64,000 nt of DNA, taken from the NCBI GenBank assembly GCA_028583685.1, contig JAMXIF010000051.1:46770358-46834357 (forward strand), read 5' to 3'. A model generated the notes under the pieces. The model worked only from the letters and a program-made list of their open reading frames with translations, did not search any database and had not been told where the DNA came from. Positions within the stretch are counted from its first letter, which is position 1, and each line of letters starts with the position of its first letter. The DNA comes from Petaurus breviceps papuanus. Taxonomy: Eukaryota; Chordata; Mammalia; Diprotodontia; Petauridae. Position numbers and translations under genes: made by a program. Positions 44,870-55,535 of this stretch are shown in pieces.

Positions 44870-45698
44870 AAATGGTAATCAATTACTGGTATTTTAAAAG
44901 AATTTCTTTAAATCAATTATCTTGCTCTTTATCTAACCATAACTAAGACCATGAGTCAAAACCTCACAAGAACATGGAGTCAGGGACCATTTTATCCCCT
45001 CTTGATGCTTTTCCCTACCCAACATCTGTTACCCCCTACCTCCACCCCTGAACATGACTCAAGCAAAGATGAGGAAAGATTCAGGCAACTGTCCAGGGAA
45101 TCCATATCTGGACACATCTAGAATGTGACATCTGCATTAAAATGTCTATTATGTTTAGAAGCCTGTGGTAATGGATAGCCCTGTGCAGACCTTTTCAATA
45201 TTCTCTCTCATGACAGACCAGCCATCTTCACTTGGTCAATGGGGAGAGTAGAGTCACATGCTGAAATATATGTACATGCTGAGCAGTGATTTCCAGTCGA
45301 ATCACATACTGTTGTCACCTTTTAATCATTAAAATTATAAAGGGAACTGAAAAGGTCATAAAACTCATCTAATTTCAAGACCAACATCACTGGGAAAAGA
45401 AAAAATAATACCTCTCTAACACCTAATAATGGCAGACTCTTCTCTGCTGTGTATAGAGATCAAAGGAAATCCACCCCAGGCTGGCAGAGTCCACGATGGG
45501 CAATCTTTGTTTTTCATACTAACATCTACAATCCTCTGGCAAACGCTGCTATTATTGAGTTTGAATACATGGGTGGAGCTGAAGAGATTCTGGGCTGTTT
45601 GCTGTCTGTACCACCTGTGGTATTTAATCACAGGCTGCTACCCACCAGTGTCATTTGGTCCTTTTCTGTGTGCCAGCTTTGTCTTTCCAATTGGATCA
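44870..45698. other. No gene; unique sequence
   Basis: Three overlapping frames at 45416-45728 (two plus, one minus) share the same bases and have no known domain. The rest is unremarkable. Confidence 0.4.
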
Positions 45699-45778
45699 TA
45701 TTTCTTTTGTAAGCCTCTTAGAACCTAAAATAGCTACATATACATGGTAGGTGTTCAGTAAATGCTTATGGGATGGTT
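45699..45778 (+). repeat. L2-type 3' tail
   Basis: 'tttgtaagcctcttagaacc' and 'ggtaggtgttcagtaaatgc'. Confidence 0.75.
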
Positions 45779-45880
45779 GTGTGTATGTATATACCACTCC
45801 CACAAAAACATGAAAATGTTAGAAAAATGTTTCTAATATGGCCTTCTTCTATGACTTTGGTTAAGACAGTAATATGCTTT

Positions 45881-46180
45881 CTTTTTTTTAGACTGGGTCT
45901 CCCTATCTCACCTGAGCTAGAAATATAGCGGCCACTCATGGGCCCAAGCATGGAAGCTTTAATCTGCTCTTTTTTCTGATCTAGGCTGACTCACACTTTT
46001 TTGTGGCAGGCTGGTGCCCCCCTCTCCAATCCTGGAGGCTTGTGATATTGGTGCCAATCTTGGTTCATTCACCATGTCATCTTGAGCCCTACTCCAATTC
46101 AGAACTCCCAAGTTCAAGTGGTCCATCAGCCTCAGATTTCCCAGTAGCAGGGACCATAGGTGTGCACCACCATGCCCAAC
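45881..46180 (-). pseudogene. RN7SL-like: 7SL (signal recognition particle) RNA pseudogene, full length, retrotransposed
   Basis: Read on the minus strand, the block follows 7SL RNA end to end over about 290 bases; the usual length is about 300. It begins 'gttgggcatggtggtgcaca', where 7SL has GCCGGGCGCGGTGGCGCG. Next comes the Alu-domain CTGCTGGGAAAT-CTGAGGCTGATGG region (7SL: CTGGGAGGCTGAGG-like). The central S domain follows, its complement visible at 46028-46070 as 'tggaggcttgtgatattggt' (7SL: GGAGGTCACCATATTGATG). It ends with GGGAGACCCAGTC (7SL: GCGAGACCCCGTCTC). An A-tail follows (plus-strand T-run 45882-45889). Functional 7SL is the SRP scaffold. The many substitutions and the A-tail indicate a dead retrocopy. 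A 7SL-derived Alu or B1 is unlikely because the S domain is retained. Confidence 0.9.
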
Positions 46181-46583
46181 CCCTAGGACAACAATGTGAA
46201 GCTAATTAAATATCTAATTTGTTAGCACTACAGGGGAGGCAGCACAACTATCCACAGAGGTGGAAAGAGAGCAAGGGAGCCCATTACACTGAATGAATGT
46301 GCTATTGTTTCCCATAAACACTGAGGATGCATGCAGCCATGTTACTTAGAAAGAAGAAAAGTAAATGCTATCGTTTACTAGTGTAGGAAACTAGCCCCAC
46401 TGAACCTGCTGTTACAGAGTGATTACATGCTTGAAGGGAAATGGGGACAGAATCTGACAGGACCCTGGTGTGCAGCAAGGTAAAGTAGTTACCATGGTCT
46501 GGAATAAATATCTAGATACTTCCCTTCTCTAGGTCTATATGCTCTGTTAGTTATACAGCACTTTGGGGAAAGTAGCCAAAAGT

Positions 46584-46584
<1 letters not shown>
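46181..46584. other. No gene or recognised repeat
   Basis: Unique sequence without notable frames. Confidence 0.45.

Positions 46585-46629
<45 letters not shown>
46585..46629. repeat. (GT)n dinucleotide microsatellite
   Basis: About 22 perfect GT units. Confidence 0.98.
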
Positions 46630-46630
<1 letters not shown>

Positions 46631-46756
46631 TGGGGCAAGGATGCACCATAGGGGAGACGGTAATAAATCTGTATCTCAGAAACAGCAGTCTGAATATCTA
46701 ATTTAACAATATGGGCCTCTTTCTCTACTCTTTCAGAGTATGCCAAGTCAAGTCTG

Positions 46757-46858
46757 ACAGGAAAAAGAGGGAGGAAGGAAGAAGGAAGGAAGAAAGGAAG
46801 GAAGGGACAGAGAGAGATACAGAAAGGGAAAGGAAGGGGAAGGGGAAGAGGAAGGAAA
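46757..46858. repeat. (GAAG/GGAA)n purine tract
   Basis: Continuous A/G-rich tetranucleotide-like repeat. The frames over it are Lys/Glu/Arg-rich artefacts. Confidence 0.93.
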
Positions 46859-46859
46859 T

Positions 46860-47035
46860 CATTGGTTTCATTGGAGGTACTAAGGAGGAAATTAATCTAC
46901 CAATGAAGACCAATACTTGCCTTAGGATACATGACTTTCCCAAGGTGACAGTCAACATGTCTAAGAAGCAGGACTTGAATCCAGATGTTCCCACCTCCCA
47001 GATCACCTTTCTATCCATTACATCATCCTACCTTT
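46860..47035 (-). repeat. MIR-type SINE, antisense
   Basis: 'catgactttcccaaggtgac', 'gaagcaggacttgaatccag' and 'acctttctatccattacatc'. Confidence 0.75.
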
Positions 47036-47092
47036 GACATAAACTTGGAAATGCATGGAAGTACAAACAAATAGAGGCATTGTTGCATTTTG

Positions 47093-47262
47093 TTTTGTTT
47101 TTCCTTTTTTTTGGAGGGGGGCAGTTGGGGTTAAGTAACTTGCCCAAGGTCACACGGCTAGTTTTTTGTGTGTGGGTGTTAAGTGCTTGAGGCCGGAACC
47201 GAACTCGGGTCCTCCTGACTCTGGGACTGGCGCTTTACTCACTGCACCACCTAGCCACCCAA
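47093..47262 (-). mobile_element. Marsupial tRNA-headed CORE-SINE, short form, antisense, with target duplication
   Basis: 'gggttaagtaacttgcccaa', 'ctcgggtcctcctgactctg' and CACCACCTAGCCACCC. Flanked by ATTGTTGCATTTTG at 47079-47092 and 47263-47276. A GTTTTTTGTGTGTGGGT stretch inside is private to this copy. Confidence 0.96.
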
Positions 47263-47319
47263 ATTGTTGCATTTTGAATAAAGGAAAACAGAGTTGTTTT
47301 TAATTTAAAAAAAACCTTA

Positions 47320-47445
47320 GAAATTATCTTCATCCTTTTACAGAAACAGAAATTACCTGGGATGTTTAGTGACTTGACCAGGAACACACAGCCACCTCCT
47401 GACAGAGTCAGACTGGACCGCTCCCATCCCCCAGTCCAATGTTCT
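47320..47445 (-). repeat. MIR-type SINE, antisense
   Basis: 'aaaaccttagaaattatctt' and 'gacttgaccaggaacacaca'. Confidence 0.75.
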
Positions 47446-47965
47446 TCCTTAAATTCTTAAAAGTTGATGTATTCTTTTTTTTTCTTAAATTCAAAACTAA
47501 CTTTCGATGGGAATGGGGATTACAATGTCGTTTCCTTGCACTATTCCATCCAAAGAGAAATCTGCACTGTGCAATATCCCTAAGTGAATTATGCCAGCTT
47601 TTGCCAGCTCTCAGTTCCGCAAATGAGACCAGGGAGGGCAGTATCTCCAAGAGCAGGCTGAAGCCATGGGAGATTCCCATTAACTGGAGCCTCGTGGAGT
47701 GCCAGTTGTTTGTTCTGCTTTGAAATTCCCCAAGATCTTCTAATATGTCTCAGGATACATTTAAAAGTCCAGACCTGTTCTCGCATGTGTTGGGGCTCAT
47801 GTACTAGTGAACAGATGCCATCGGTTTTGGAGCTGGCATCTGGTGCTGTCAGAGTGTCTAACTGCCACTGATTGGTAATGTGAGCTGAATTTACTGAGCT
47901 TTTTCATATGCTGATTATAGAGAGAGACTTAATAGGATGAATTGAATTCTCACTCATCACAAAAT
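47446..47965. other. No gene called; candidate conserved non-coding block open in several frames
   Basis: Repeat-free, with frames of 90 and 65 codons (minus) and 94 codons (plus) overlapping at 47408-47786. No domain was recognised. An extended unique run continues to 47960 with TTGGTAATGTGAGCTGAATT-type words. Either conserved regulatory DNA or, less likely, an exon. Confidence 0.4.
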
Positions 47966-48079
47966 GGGTTGGTCAACAGCAGGTTCTCAGGTAAGTAGAG
48001 ATGTAATTATTTGAAGAGGAAAGATGAGTAAGAATGGAGGGGATTAAGAAAGGCTTCCTGGAGGAAGCAGCCCCTGCAC

Positions 48080-48505
48080 TGAGTCTTGCTCCATTCAAAC
48101 TGGCCCCCCCTTCCTGTTCTCTGAATCTGGTATTCCATTCCCTATCTCTCTATGTGCAGCACATACCTACATATGCAATACACCCATTCCCGAATCACAT
48201 TCCTTCTTCACCTCTTCCTCTTCAAAGCCCTAGTTTCCTTCACAGCTCTGCCCAAGCATCACCTCCTATGACAGGGATGTCCTGAGTATTCTTGGTTTCT
48301 AGTACTACCGCCCTCCAAATTGCTTTCTATTTGCTTTGAGTATATTTGGTATCTATTTATAGATGCGCATTTCATTTCCCCCAATAGAATGGACACTTCA
48401 GGAGGACAAGGGTTGTTTTGTTTTTCTCTATATGCGCAGGAACTAAGAGAGGGCCCAGTATGTAGTATGGAGTTCATTAATACTTGTAGAATGAATTAAT
48501 TAACT
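48080..48505 (+). mobile_element. L2 LINE 3' UTR, sense
   Basis: 'ctctgcccaagcatcacctc', 'caatagaatggacacttcag', 'gaggacaagggttgttttgt' and 'gtagaatgaattaattaact'. Confidence 0.8.
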
Positions 48506-48659
48506 TGGAACTCTAAGCATGAAAGTGAGGGCAATTGCATACCAGACCTAGGGATGTGCAAAGGCAAAGACGTGTCAATATCATGGCCAGTGGACACAAG
48601 GAGACCAGGTTAGCTGGAATGTAGAACGTACAAACGGGAATATGATGGCAGAACCTTGA

Positions 48660-49315
48660 CCCAATCTATCTTTTCAGCCTCATTATATATTACTCCCAAT
48701 CCCCTTGCCCATCTCAACCCACATTCTGTGATTCAGTTAATGGGTCTTCTCTTTGCTCCTCACACATGACACTCTCTCTCCAGTCCACATGTGTTTGGAC
48801 AGGCTGTCTTCCATGCCTGGACTGCACTCTCTCCTCACACCTTCCTCACAGAAATTGTCTCTTTCATCTAGATAAAGCTCAAGCATCCTCTATAACATGA
48901 AGCATTTCTTGCTCTCTTCAAATGCTAGTGCCTTCCCCCTCAGAGACTACCTTGTATTAACTGCCTTACATTATATATATACATATATAATATCACATAA
49001 ATCATATACATTATATGCACAATATATTAAAATATATAATCTTTATTTGTTTACTTATAAATAGACTTGTCTTCCTATTTAGAATATAAGTTCTTTAGAA
49101 GCAGGGAATTTTTCATACATTATATTTATACCACCCCCACCTACCCCCAGCTCCTGGCACCATGCCTGGCATATAGTAAATGCTTAATGTTTGTTCAGTG
49201 GCTGATTTCTTTAGAGCAAGGCTATTTATTTTCATCTCTGTATCCAAAGTACCTAGGATAGTTCCTGGCAAACAGTAGTTGATCAATAAATGCTTGTAAA
49301 TTGATTAAACAGGGT
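48660..49315 (+). mobile_element. L2-type LINE 3' UTR, sense, plus a second tail
   Basis: 'cttttcagcctcattatata', 'cagctcctggcaccatgcct' and 'ggcatatagtaaatgcttaa' make the first copy. A second tail at 49205-49315 has 'cctggcaaacagtagttgat' and 'caataaatgcttgtaaattg'. A TA-rich microsatellite (48970-49040) has grown between. Confidence 0.8.
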
Positions 49316-50366
49316 CCTGAGAATTTTGAAGCCTCAATTTACTTTGAGGAAGAAGTGAGAAGATAAAAGGAATGGGGGGTGGGGGGGGTGACTGGAGAGA
49401 AACAGGACAGAAAGACCCATCTATGTCCAACTAATGGAGCACACCTGATAGGACTTCCTAGCCTTTTTCACTTAGCAACATAAAAAACATACCTTTTCAT
49501 CAGCATGGGGCAGCTTGGTTTCCTAGGGTAAGCATTATAACATAAAATCCCCCAGAGGCACACACTTAATCCTTGGTTTTAGAATCCAGGTACCAACATG
49601 CTAAATGATCAAGATTAGCTCCATCAAGCAACCAGGAAAAATGAACCTTCTCCCAGTCATACCAGGCATGAATTGGATGCTCTGTCAAATCAGCCAAGCC
49701 CTCATCAAGTAGGGGACAGGGACTCAAGGCTCTGTGAGGCAAAAAGCTCTTCCAAGTTGAATCCCATGAGTTGATCATGGAAACACTGAGTAATCAGTAT
49801 ATTTTTGAGGAGAAAACAATGACCAGAAGTCACTTTATTTTCCCTTCCTTAGTGAGTGTGCTGTTTAGGGTAAGGTTTCAAATTCCCTCTTTGGAACAAA
49901 ATGGCAATAAAAAAGAATATTTTGAAAGAAACACAGAACCATGGTCTTTTCTCCTAAAAGGTTTTATGGGCTTTCTTTCCAGGATGAAACCATAACCTTT
50001 TTGCCATATGTGGTAGAATGGATGCAGAAGCTTAGGCTCTACCCCTTTGTTCTATGCACTAGAAAACAAGCAGTGAAAATGTCTTTCTAAAAATCTAGGG
50101 TGTTATTTTTTCTCAATATTTCTTCTTTTTGTGGGAAATTTAAAAGAAAGCTCAGAATTAGGATCCTGAACTTTTCTTCTGCTTAATGGGATGTTGATGT
50201 GTGTATTGGATTTGCCTTTCTCATTCTAGTCTAAGAATTCTACCCTCTGCATAGGATTTCTAGTGATTATGGAATGCTATTTGATATGTCGTGGAGGTGA
50301 AGGCCTATGGAAGTGGAATGTTCGATATGATGTCAGACACCCTTCCCTGTATTGGTAGGAAAGTTC
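49316..50366. other. No gene or recognised repeat apart from a G-run
   Basis: A G-rich run lies at 49372-49390. Frames of 70 (minus, 49566-49778) and 74 codons (plus, 49771-49995) have no recognised domain. Confidence 0.45.
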
Positions 50367-50607
50367 AGGGCAGCTATGTGGTGCAGTGGATAGACTACCA
50401 GGCCTGGAATCAAAAAGACTCATCTTCCTGAGTTGAAATCTGGCCTTAGATATTTTCTGGTAGTGTGATTCTGGGCAAAGTCACTTAATCCTGTTTGCCT
50501 CAGTTTCCTCACCTGTAAAATGAGCTGAAGGAGGAAATGGCAAAACACTCCAGTACCTCTATCCAAAAAATGGGGTCACAGAGTCAGACATGACTTAACA
50601 GCAACAA
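50367..50607 (+). mobile_element. CORE-SINE, long form
   Basis: 'gggcagctatgtggtgcagt' head, 'gcctcagtttcctcacctgt' and 'gtcagacatgacttaacagc'. A nine-base direct repeat close to GAAAGTTCA/GGAAGTTCA flanks it. Confidence 0.93.
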
Positions 50608-50934
50608 TGAAAGGGAAGTTCACTGGGGGGAAGGACATCTAGAAATAATTGTGATGTTAAAGCAAAAGGCCTTATTAAAAAAGAAAGACAAGAAAGCATT
50701 GCTTGGTATGTATCTTGATACAAAAATATGTCTTGGAAATAAAATAGAAAAGAGGAGATTTAAAATGCTGAAGGTGCATGGATAAAAAAAAGTTAAGCTT
50801 GATTTAAAGAAAAAAATTCTAATAATTAAATAGGGATAAGGAACAGACCTGTAATTTCACTGAAACAGGAGACTTCTAGATGAGGAAAATCCTTCTACAA
50901 AAGCAGATTAGCACCTTCACTAGAATATAGTCTT
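50608..50934. other. No gene or recognised repeat
   Basis: A-rich unique sequence. Confidence 0.45.
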
Positions 50935-51062
50935 AGAGAGTTCTTAGGACCCTGAAGGTTTAAGTGACTTGCCCAGAATCCCACAGCTAGGCTGTGTCAG
51001 AAACAGGCCTAGAACCCAGGTCTTACTGGATGCAAGGCCAATTCTACCCATGCTGTCCAAAA
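50935..51062 (-). repeat. MIR-type SINE, antisense
   Basis: 'taagtgacttgcccagaatc', 'agaacccaggtcttactgga'. Confidence 0.82.
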
Positions 51063-51159
51063 ATGGAACAGGCTGCCTAGTGGGTTGTAGGCCTCTTTGA
51101 AGGCCCGCAGGTAGAAGTAGGAAATCTTCTTTTTGGTTATAATACAAACAGATGCTTAT

Positions 51160-51238
51160 TCAAGTATGAGTTGAACTAGACAATCTCTTTGGGTGCTTTC
51201 AACTCTGACATATTGTGATTCTGCAAAATTCCATTGCC
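51160..51238 (+). repeat. MIR-type SINE 3' end with L3-like tail
   Basis: 'gttgaactagacaatctctt' and 'tcaactctgacatattgtga'. Confidence 0.7.
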
Positions 51239-51555
51239 TTTGTGTGTTTATGTTTCAAAAATCTTTACTCAGATGGGGTTGTTGGACACTGAAGCATCGA
51301 ACATGTCTCTGCCATAGCTGAAGAGCAGCTCTGTGGCTGAGGTTAAGTGAAATCCTCCCCAGGCCTTCCATAACTGTATTTAATATTTTGATCTACTTCA
51401 AGGATGATGTAATTTTTTTTTCTCATTTGTTACCATAACAACTAGAATCAGCTCCTGTTTGTAGGTGATTCAGCAGGCTTGGAGAAAAAGAGTCAACTTG
51501 ATCTCTCCAGCCAGAAATTTAACATTTATACATTCTCAACGAGGCTCATACTTGG
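51239..51555. other. No gene; candidate conserved block with an RFX-like site
   Basis: Repeat-free. GTTACCATAACAAC at 51429-51442 resembles an RFX X-box half-site pair. Inference only. Confidence 0.35.
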
Positions 51556-51640
51556 GATGTCCTCATCTGTAAAGGGAGGGGTGCAAACTGAGGACGGCCA
51601 AGGTCCCTTCTAGCTCCGGACCTACAATCCTGTCTTGTGC
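51556..51640 (+). repeat. MIR-type SINE 3' end with L3-like tail
   Basis: 'cctcatctgtaaagggaggg' and 'ggtcccttctagctccggac'. Confidence 0.75.
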
Positions 51641-52084
51641 CCTGTCTGTAGGTGTTGCTTCCTTGAGGACATCAACTGTTTCCATTTCTTTTTTTCTGTG
51701 TGTCCCTAGAACCAAGGACATTTATTTCTACAGTAGGAGAGGGGGAAGGAATCCTCTTTTGTCCCCTTCCACTTCTAGTAGTCTCAAAGAACATCAAGTT
51801 TCCCATCCTTTCACTGTTAAGTCTTTGTATTTTGGTCTTTGGTGTCTATCGTGCTGTTTATTTCTACATATTAAATCTGTTATGACATTTAAGATGATTA
51901 GCCAAGCTGTTGACCTTGTGTTCAAGGGCACTAGAAAGAAAGAAAAGAAATCCTAATACTTCAGAGAAAAGATGTGTGGCTCATTCGAATGATTGATCTT
52001 TTTAGAGGCTAATTTTCTCCCCTGGGATAGGATCATAGAATTGGGTCCTAGACTTATGACTCGCAAGGGACCTTAGAAGATAAT
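51641..52084. other. No gene; unique sequence
   Basis: Two overlapping plus frames (51663-51956) without a domain; pieces resemble an L2 tail ('gtgtccctagaaccaaggac'). Confidence 0.4.
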
Positions 52085-52293
52085 ACAACATTTTCAGTTT
52101 TGCAAAGCCCTTTACAAATATTTTATTCTCACAATGATTCTGGGAGGTGGGTACTATTATTATCCCCATTTTACATATGAGGAAACTGCAGCACACACAG
52201 CCTCACACAAGCTCATACGCGTTTGAGGTTGGATCTCAGGTCTTCCTGACTCCAAGTCCAGCACTCTATCCACAGTGCCACCTAGCTGCCTAA
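52085..52293 (-). mobile_element. CORE-SINE with MIR-like 3' part, antisense
   Basis: 'cacaatgattctgggaggtg', 'attattatccccattttaca', 'caggtcttcctgactccaag' and 'cagtgccacctagctgccta'. Confidence 0.9.
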
Positions 52294-52525
52294 CCCCCTC
52301 ATTTCACAGATGAGTGGACTTACCCAGGTTCAAAGTCAAGAACTATAATGTGACAGATACGGAAAGGAACTCAGAAATCATCTAATATGTGTGCCTTGTT
52401 TCATAGATGAGAAAAAGGAAAGCCCAAGATGAAAAATGACTTGGTTCATATCACGTAGCTAGGGTCTAGAGAAGTCAGGACTAGAACTCAGATCCCATGA
52501 CGCCTAGTCTAATGTGGAAGATAAT
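52294..52525 (-). repeat. MIR-type SINE relics, antisense
   Basis: 'ccctcatttcacagatgagt', 'catagatgagaaaaaggaaa' and 'actagaactcagatcccatg'. Confidence 0.7.
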
Positions 52526-52529
52526 CTGA

Positions 52530-52770
52530 GAGGGAAAGGCTCTGGTATCTGGTGACGGGAGGCCTGGGAAATGTGCCTTGCAGAATGTGACACCTGAACC
52601 AAGCCTTATCAGAAGTCAGGAAGACCAAGTGGCAGGGCTGAGGGAGCAGAGCGCTCCAGGCATGGGGTCAACCAGGGCAAAGGCACTGAGGCAGGTGAGG
52701 CTAGGACTTCAAGGAGGCAGGTCAGGATCTTACATAGCAGAGGGGAGGCCAGTATGAGAAAGCGTTGGAG
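52530..52770 (-). repeat. L2/L3-type LINE fragment, antisense
   Basis: 'gagcgctccaggcatggggt', 'caaaggcactgaggcaggtg' and 'gaggccagtatgagaaagcg'. Confidence 0.7.
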
Positions 52771-53229
52771 GATGAGGTTAGTTGTGTTGGAGATAAGTTC
52801 CACAATTAGGTCTCAAAGGAAAAATGGGACACACTCCATCTTCCCACCCTTCTGTTGGCTAATCACCCGCATTCTGGAATCAGTCCATAGTTCCTGTGGA
52901 GTAAGCTACGACCCTCACTTTGAAGACCAGTACCTTAATTATTAGGGAACAGAAGGAAAGAAAACAAGCATTTTTAAATGCCAACTCGATGCTATACAAA
53001 TATGGTCACATTACCCTTTAGGAGGAGTCTCTTTATTCCTTTGAAACTATTCCAGGGCCAATGGGAATCAGGTTGGCCAAGCTGGCACCCACTCAGCCAG
53101 GACTATTTCTTTCTCACACCCCCCCCCCCAAGCAACATGGAAGAATCCTCCCATCTGTCCCTTTAGGTTTCCACTGTCTCGAACTGAAGTTTTAAAAGGC
53201 TAATAATAGGATTCCATCATCTAACTATC
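52771..53229. other. No gene; unique sequence with a C-run
   Basis: A CCCCCCCCCC run lies at 53120-53129. Frames of 62-63 codons have no domain. Confidence 0.45.
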
Positions 53230-53535
53230 CAGCCAAATGGAAAGAAAGATGCAACTGTGTTAGGTGCTAAGGGAGCCACAGAGATAATTAAGACATGTTT
53301 GCTGCACTCAGGGAGCTTCCAGTTGAGCAGCAGCAACAGGATACATCATACTGTGCTATATAGTAAACAGTGCAGAATAGAAGAAAATAAGAAGTACAAA
53401 GGGCTTCCAATAGAGGCGGGGCTACAGGTGTGGCGTTAGGTCAAGTACATCAGGTCAACAAGCATTTATTCAGCACGTGCTTGGTACCTTGCCAGCATTT
53501 AGCTAAGCTCTGGGAATATAAACGGGGGGAGGGGA
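53230..53535 (-). repeat. L2/L3-type 3' regions, antisense, two pieces
   Basis: 'gctgcactcagggagcttcc' in the first piece; 'aagcatttattcagcacgtg' and 'agctaagctctgggaatata' in the second. Confidence 0.68.
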
Positions 53536-53954
53536 CCAGGATTAGCTCCAGATTTCCTTCATTGGATTTATAGACCTCTCGGGTTCCTTCTAGCTCTGAG
53601 TATATGATCCATGATCCAAGGAGGATCTTATTGTTCCCATTCCTTAATCTATTGGGGAAACATAGTTTAGAATGAATTCAAAGAAACAAGAGAAGACTTT
53701 TATCAACACATGCAGAGCAAAGAAAGGGAGATACCAGGAGAATACAGCACACAGCGACTAGAGTAACAAAACAAAAAATACATTACGAGGTGGCCAGTCA
53801 TGTGAAATCATAATGATCCATCTTGGTTTGGGAGAGAAGAGAGTTTAACACAATTACTTCCACCCATCCTATTACATATGATAGCAGAAATATCCATTGA
53901 CTATTTTGACTACTTAACTTAGTTATTTCTTAAAAGAGAGTGTTCCCTGGGTGA
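53536..53954. other. No gene or recognised repeat
   Basis: Unique sequence. Part may extend the L2/L3 copy. Confidence 0.4.
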
Positions 53955-54265
<311 letters not shown>

Positions 54266-54274
54266 AGACAGAGA

Positions 54275-54415
54275 GAGATTTATTAAGTGCTTATTATGAA
54301 CCAGGCACTATACTAAGCACTAAGGACACAAAAACAAGCAAACAAGGTGGTTCTCACTCTCCAGAAGCTTAAATTCTAATGCAGGAAGACAAACCAGAGA
54401 GTGATAAATATTTAG
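54275..54415 (-). repeat. L2/L3-type 3' region, antisense
   Basis: 'tattaagtgcttattatgaa', 'ccaggcactatactaagcac' and 'ctccagaagcttaaattcta'. Confidence 0.85.
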
Positions 54416-54429
54416 AAATCATGGAATGT

Positions 54430-54730
54430 TTTTAAAAAGGCATTTTCATACATATAGGTCCTTTTCAACACAATGGCCAACCCTGGTTCCAGAGGATGAA
54501 TGGCAGAGAATGCTTTCCACATTATGACAGGGGGTCCTGGAATAATATGATGAATTAGATGCACATTTTTGGACATGTGCAATGAAGGAATTTGTTTTAC
54601 TTGACCATATGTGTTTATTACAAGGATTTTGCTTTTGTTTGTTTTTCCCCCAATTGGGGTGGGGGGGGAGTATTATGGTGTGAAGTGGGAGGAAGAGAAA
54701 ATAAATGCTTGTTCATTAAAAAAAATAAGA
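54430..54730 (+). mobile_element. L1 LINE extreme 3' end, sense
   Basis: 'ggacatgtgcaatgaaggaa', 'tttgttttacttgaccatat', 'tattacaaggattttgcttt' and 'gagaaaataaatgcttgttc', then an A-tail at 54717-54724. Same module as 30.93-31.25 kb. Confidence 0.78.
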
Positions 54731-55024
54731 TTTAACACAAAAGGCATTAATAAAACTTTTTCTCTAAAGAATGAATTCATCTCTTCTATATCAAACCAAA
54801 TGTCAGGGACTCCACATGTTGCTTGAACCAGTCTTTATGAAGACACAAAGTTCTTGTCTGGAGAAAATATTAGCTGAAAGCTTTTCCACTGGCCATTAAC
54901 ATATTTGGGAATTTCTACTACCCTTCAAATTTTACAACAAATGTCAACTAATACTTCTCCGCTTCCTTTCCTCCTCCCCTCTTTGGGCCTGGTAGCTAAA
55001 GCAATGGTTTTCACTTTATATTTT
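54731..55024. other. No gene or recognised repeat
   Basis: Unique sequence. Confidence 0.45.
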
Positions 55025-55180
55025 GTAGGCAATCAATGTTAAGTGACTTGCCCAGGGTCACACAGCTATCTGAGTGATCTGAGGTTGTAAGTGATCTAAG
55101 TATCTGAGGTTCGATTTGAACTTAATTTCTCCAGATTCCAGGCCAATTCTCTATTCACTGAACCCCCTACCTGCTCCTAT
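55025..55180 (-). mobile_element. CORE-SINE head and core, antisense
   Basis: 'gttaagtgacttgcccaggg', 'ttcgatttgaacttaatttc' and 'attctctattcactgaaccc'. A short internal duplication of CTGAGTGATCTGAGGTT type follows the CACACAGCTA motif. Confidence 0.88.
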
Positions 55181-55394
55181 GGTTTTCACTTTAAATAAAA
55201 ATAAGCAAACAATAAATATCTATATTGCAGGTACAAATTTGAAAATTCAATTTTGAACAGCCTGATATTCTCAAAAGAGACAGTTTACCACAGATAATAG
55301 TTGCTCTTTTTTCTGCACTCCAAAACTTCTATCCTTGGATTAAATAAGGTTGTCATAAAGCAAAAAGCCTGAACTATAGGTCACCCCCTCCCCT

Positions 55395-55535
55395 ATCACA
55401 GCATCAGTTTGATGTCACAGAGTCAGAGAAGATGGAACCTCCCAGATTCCTTTCCCAGCTTGGCAAGTCACATCACGTGGTGAAATCTGATTCTTCATCT
55501 AGGAAATGAGAGACTTGGACTGGGTTATCTCTAAT
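55395..55535 (+). repeat. MIR-type SINE, diverged
   Basis: 'cttggcaagtcacatcacgt' and 'gattcttcatctaggaaatg'. Confidence 0.65.

Noticed and set aside
45881-46180. Alu- or B1-like SINE
   Set aside because: The S domain of 7SL is retained, and Alu/B1 are limited to placental lineages; a 7SL retrocopy explains it better.
46489-47037. His-Thr and Lys/Glu/Arg-rich frames
   Set aside because: Translations of the (GT)n and GAAG tracts.
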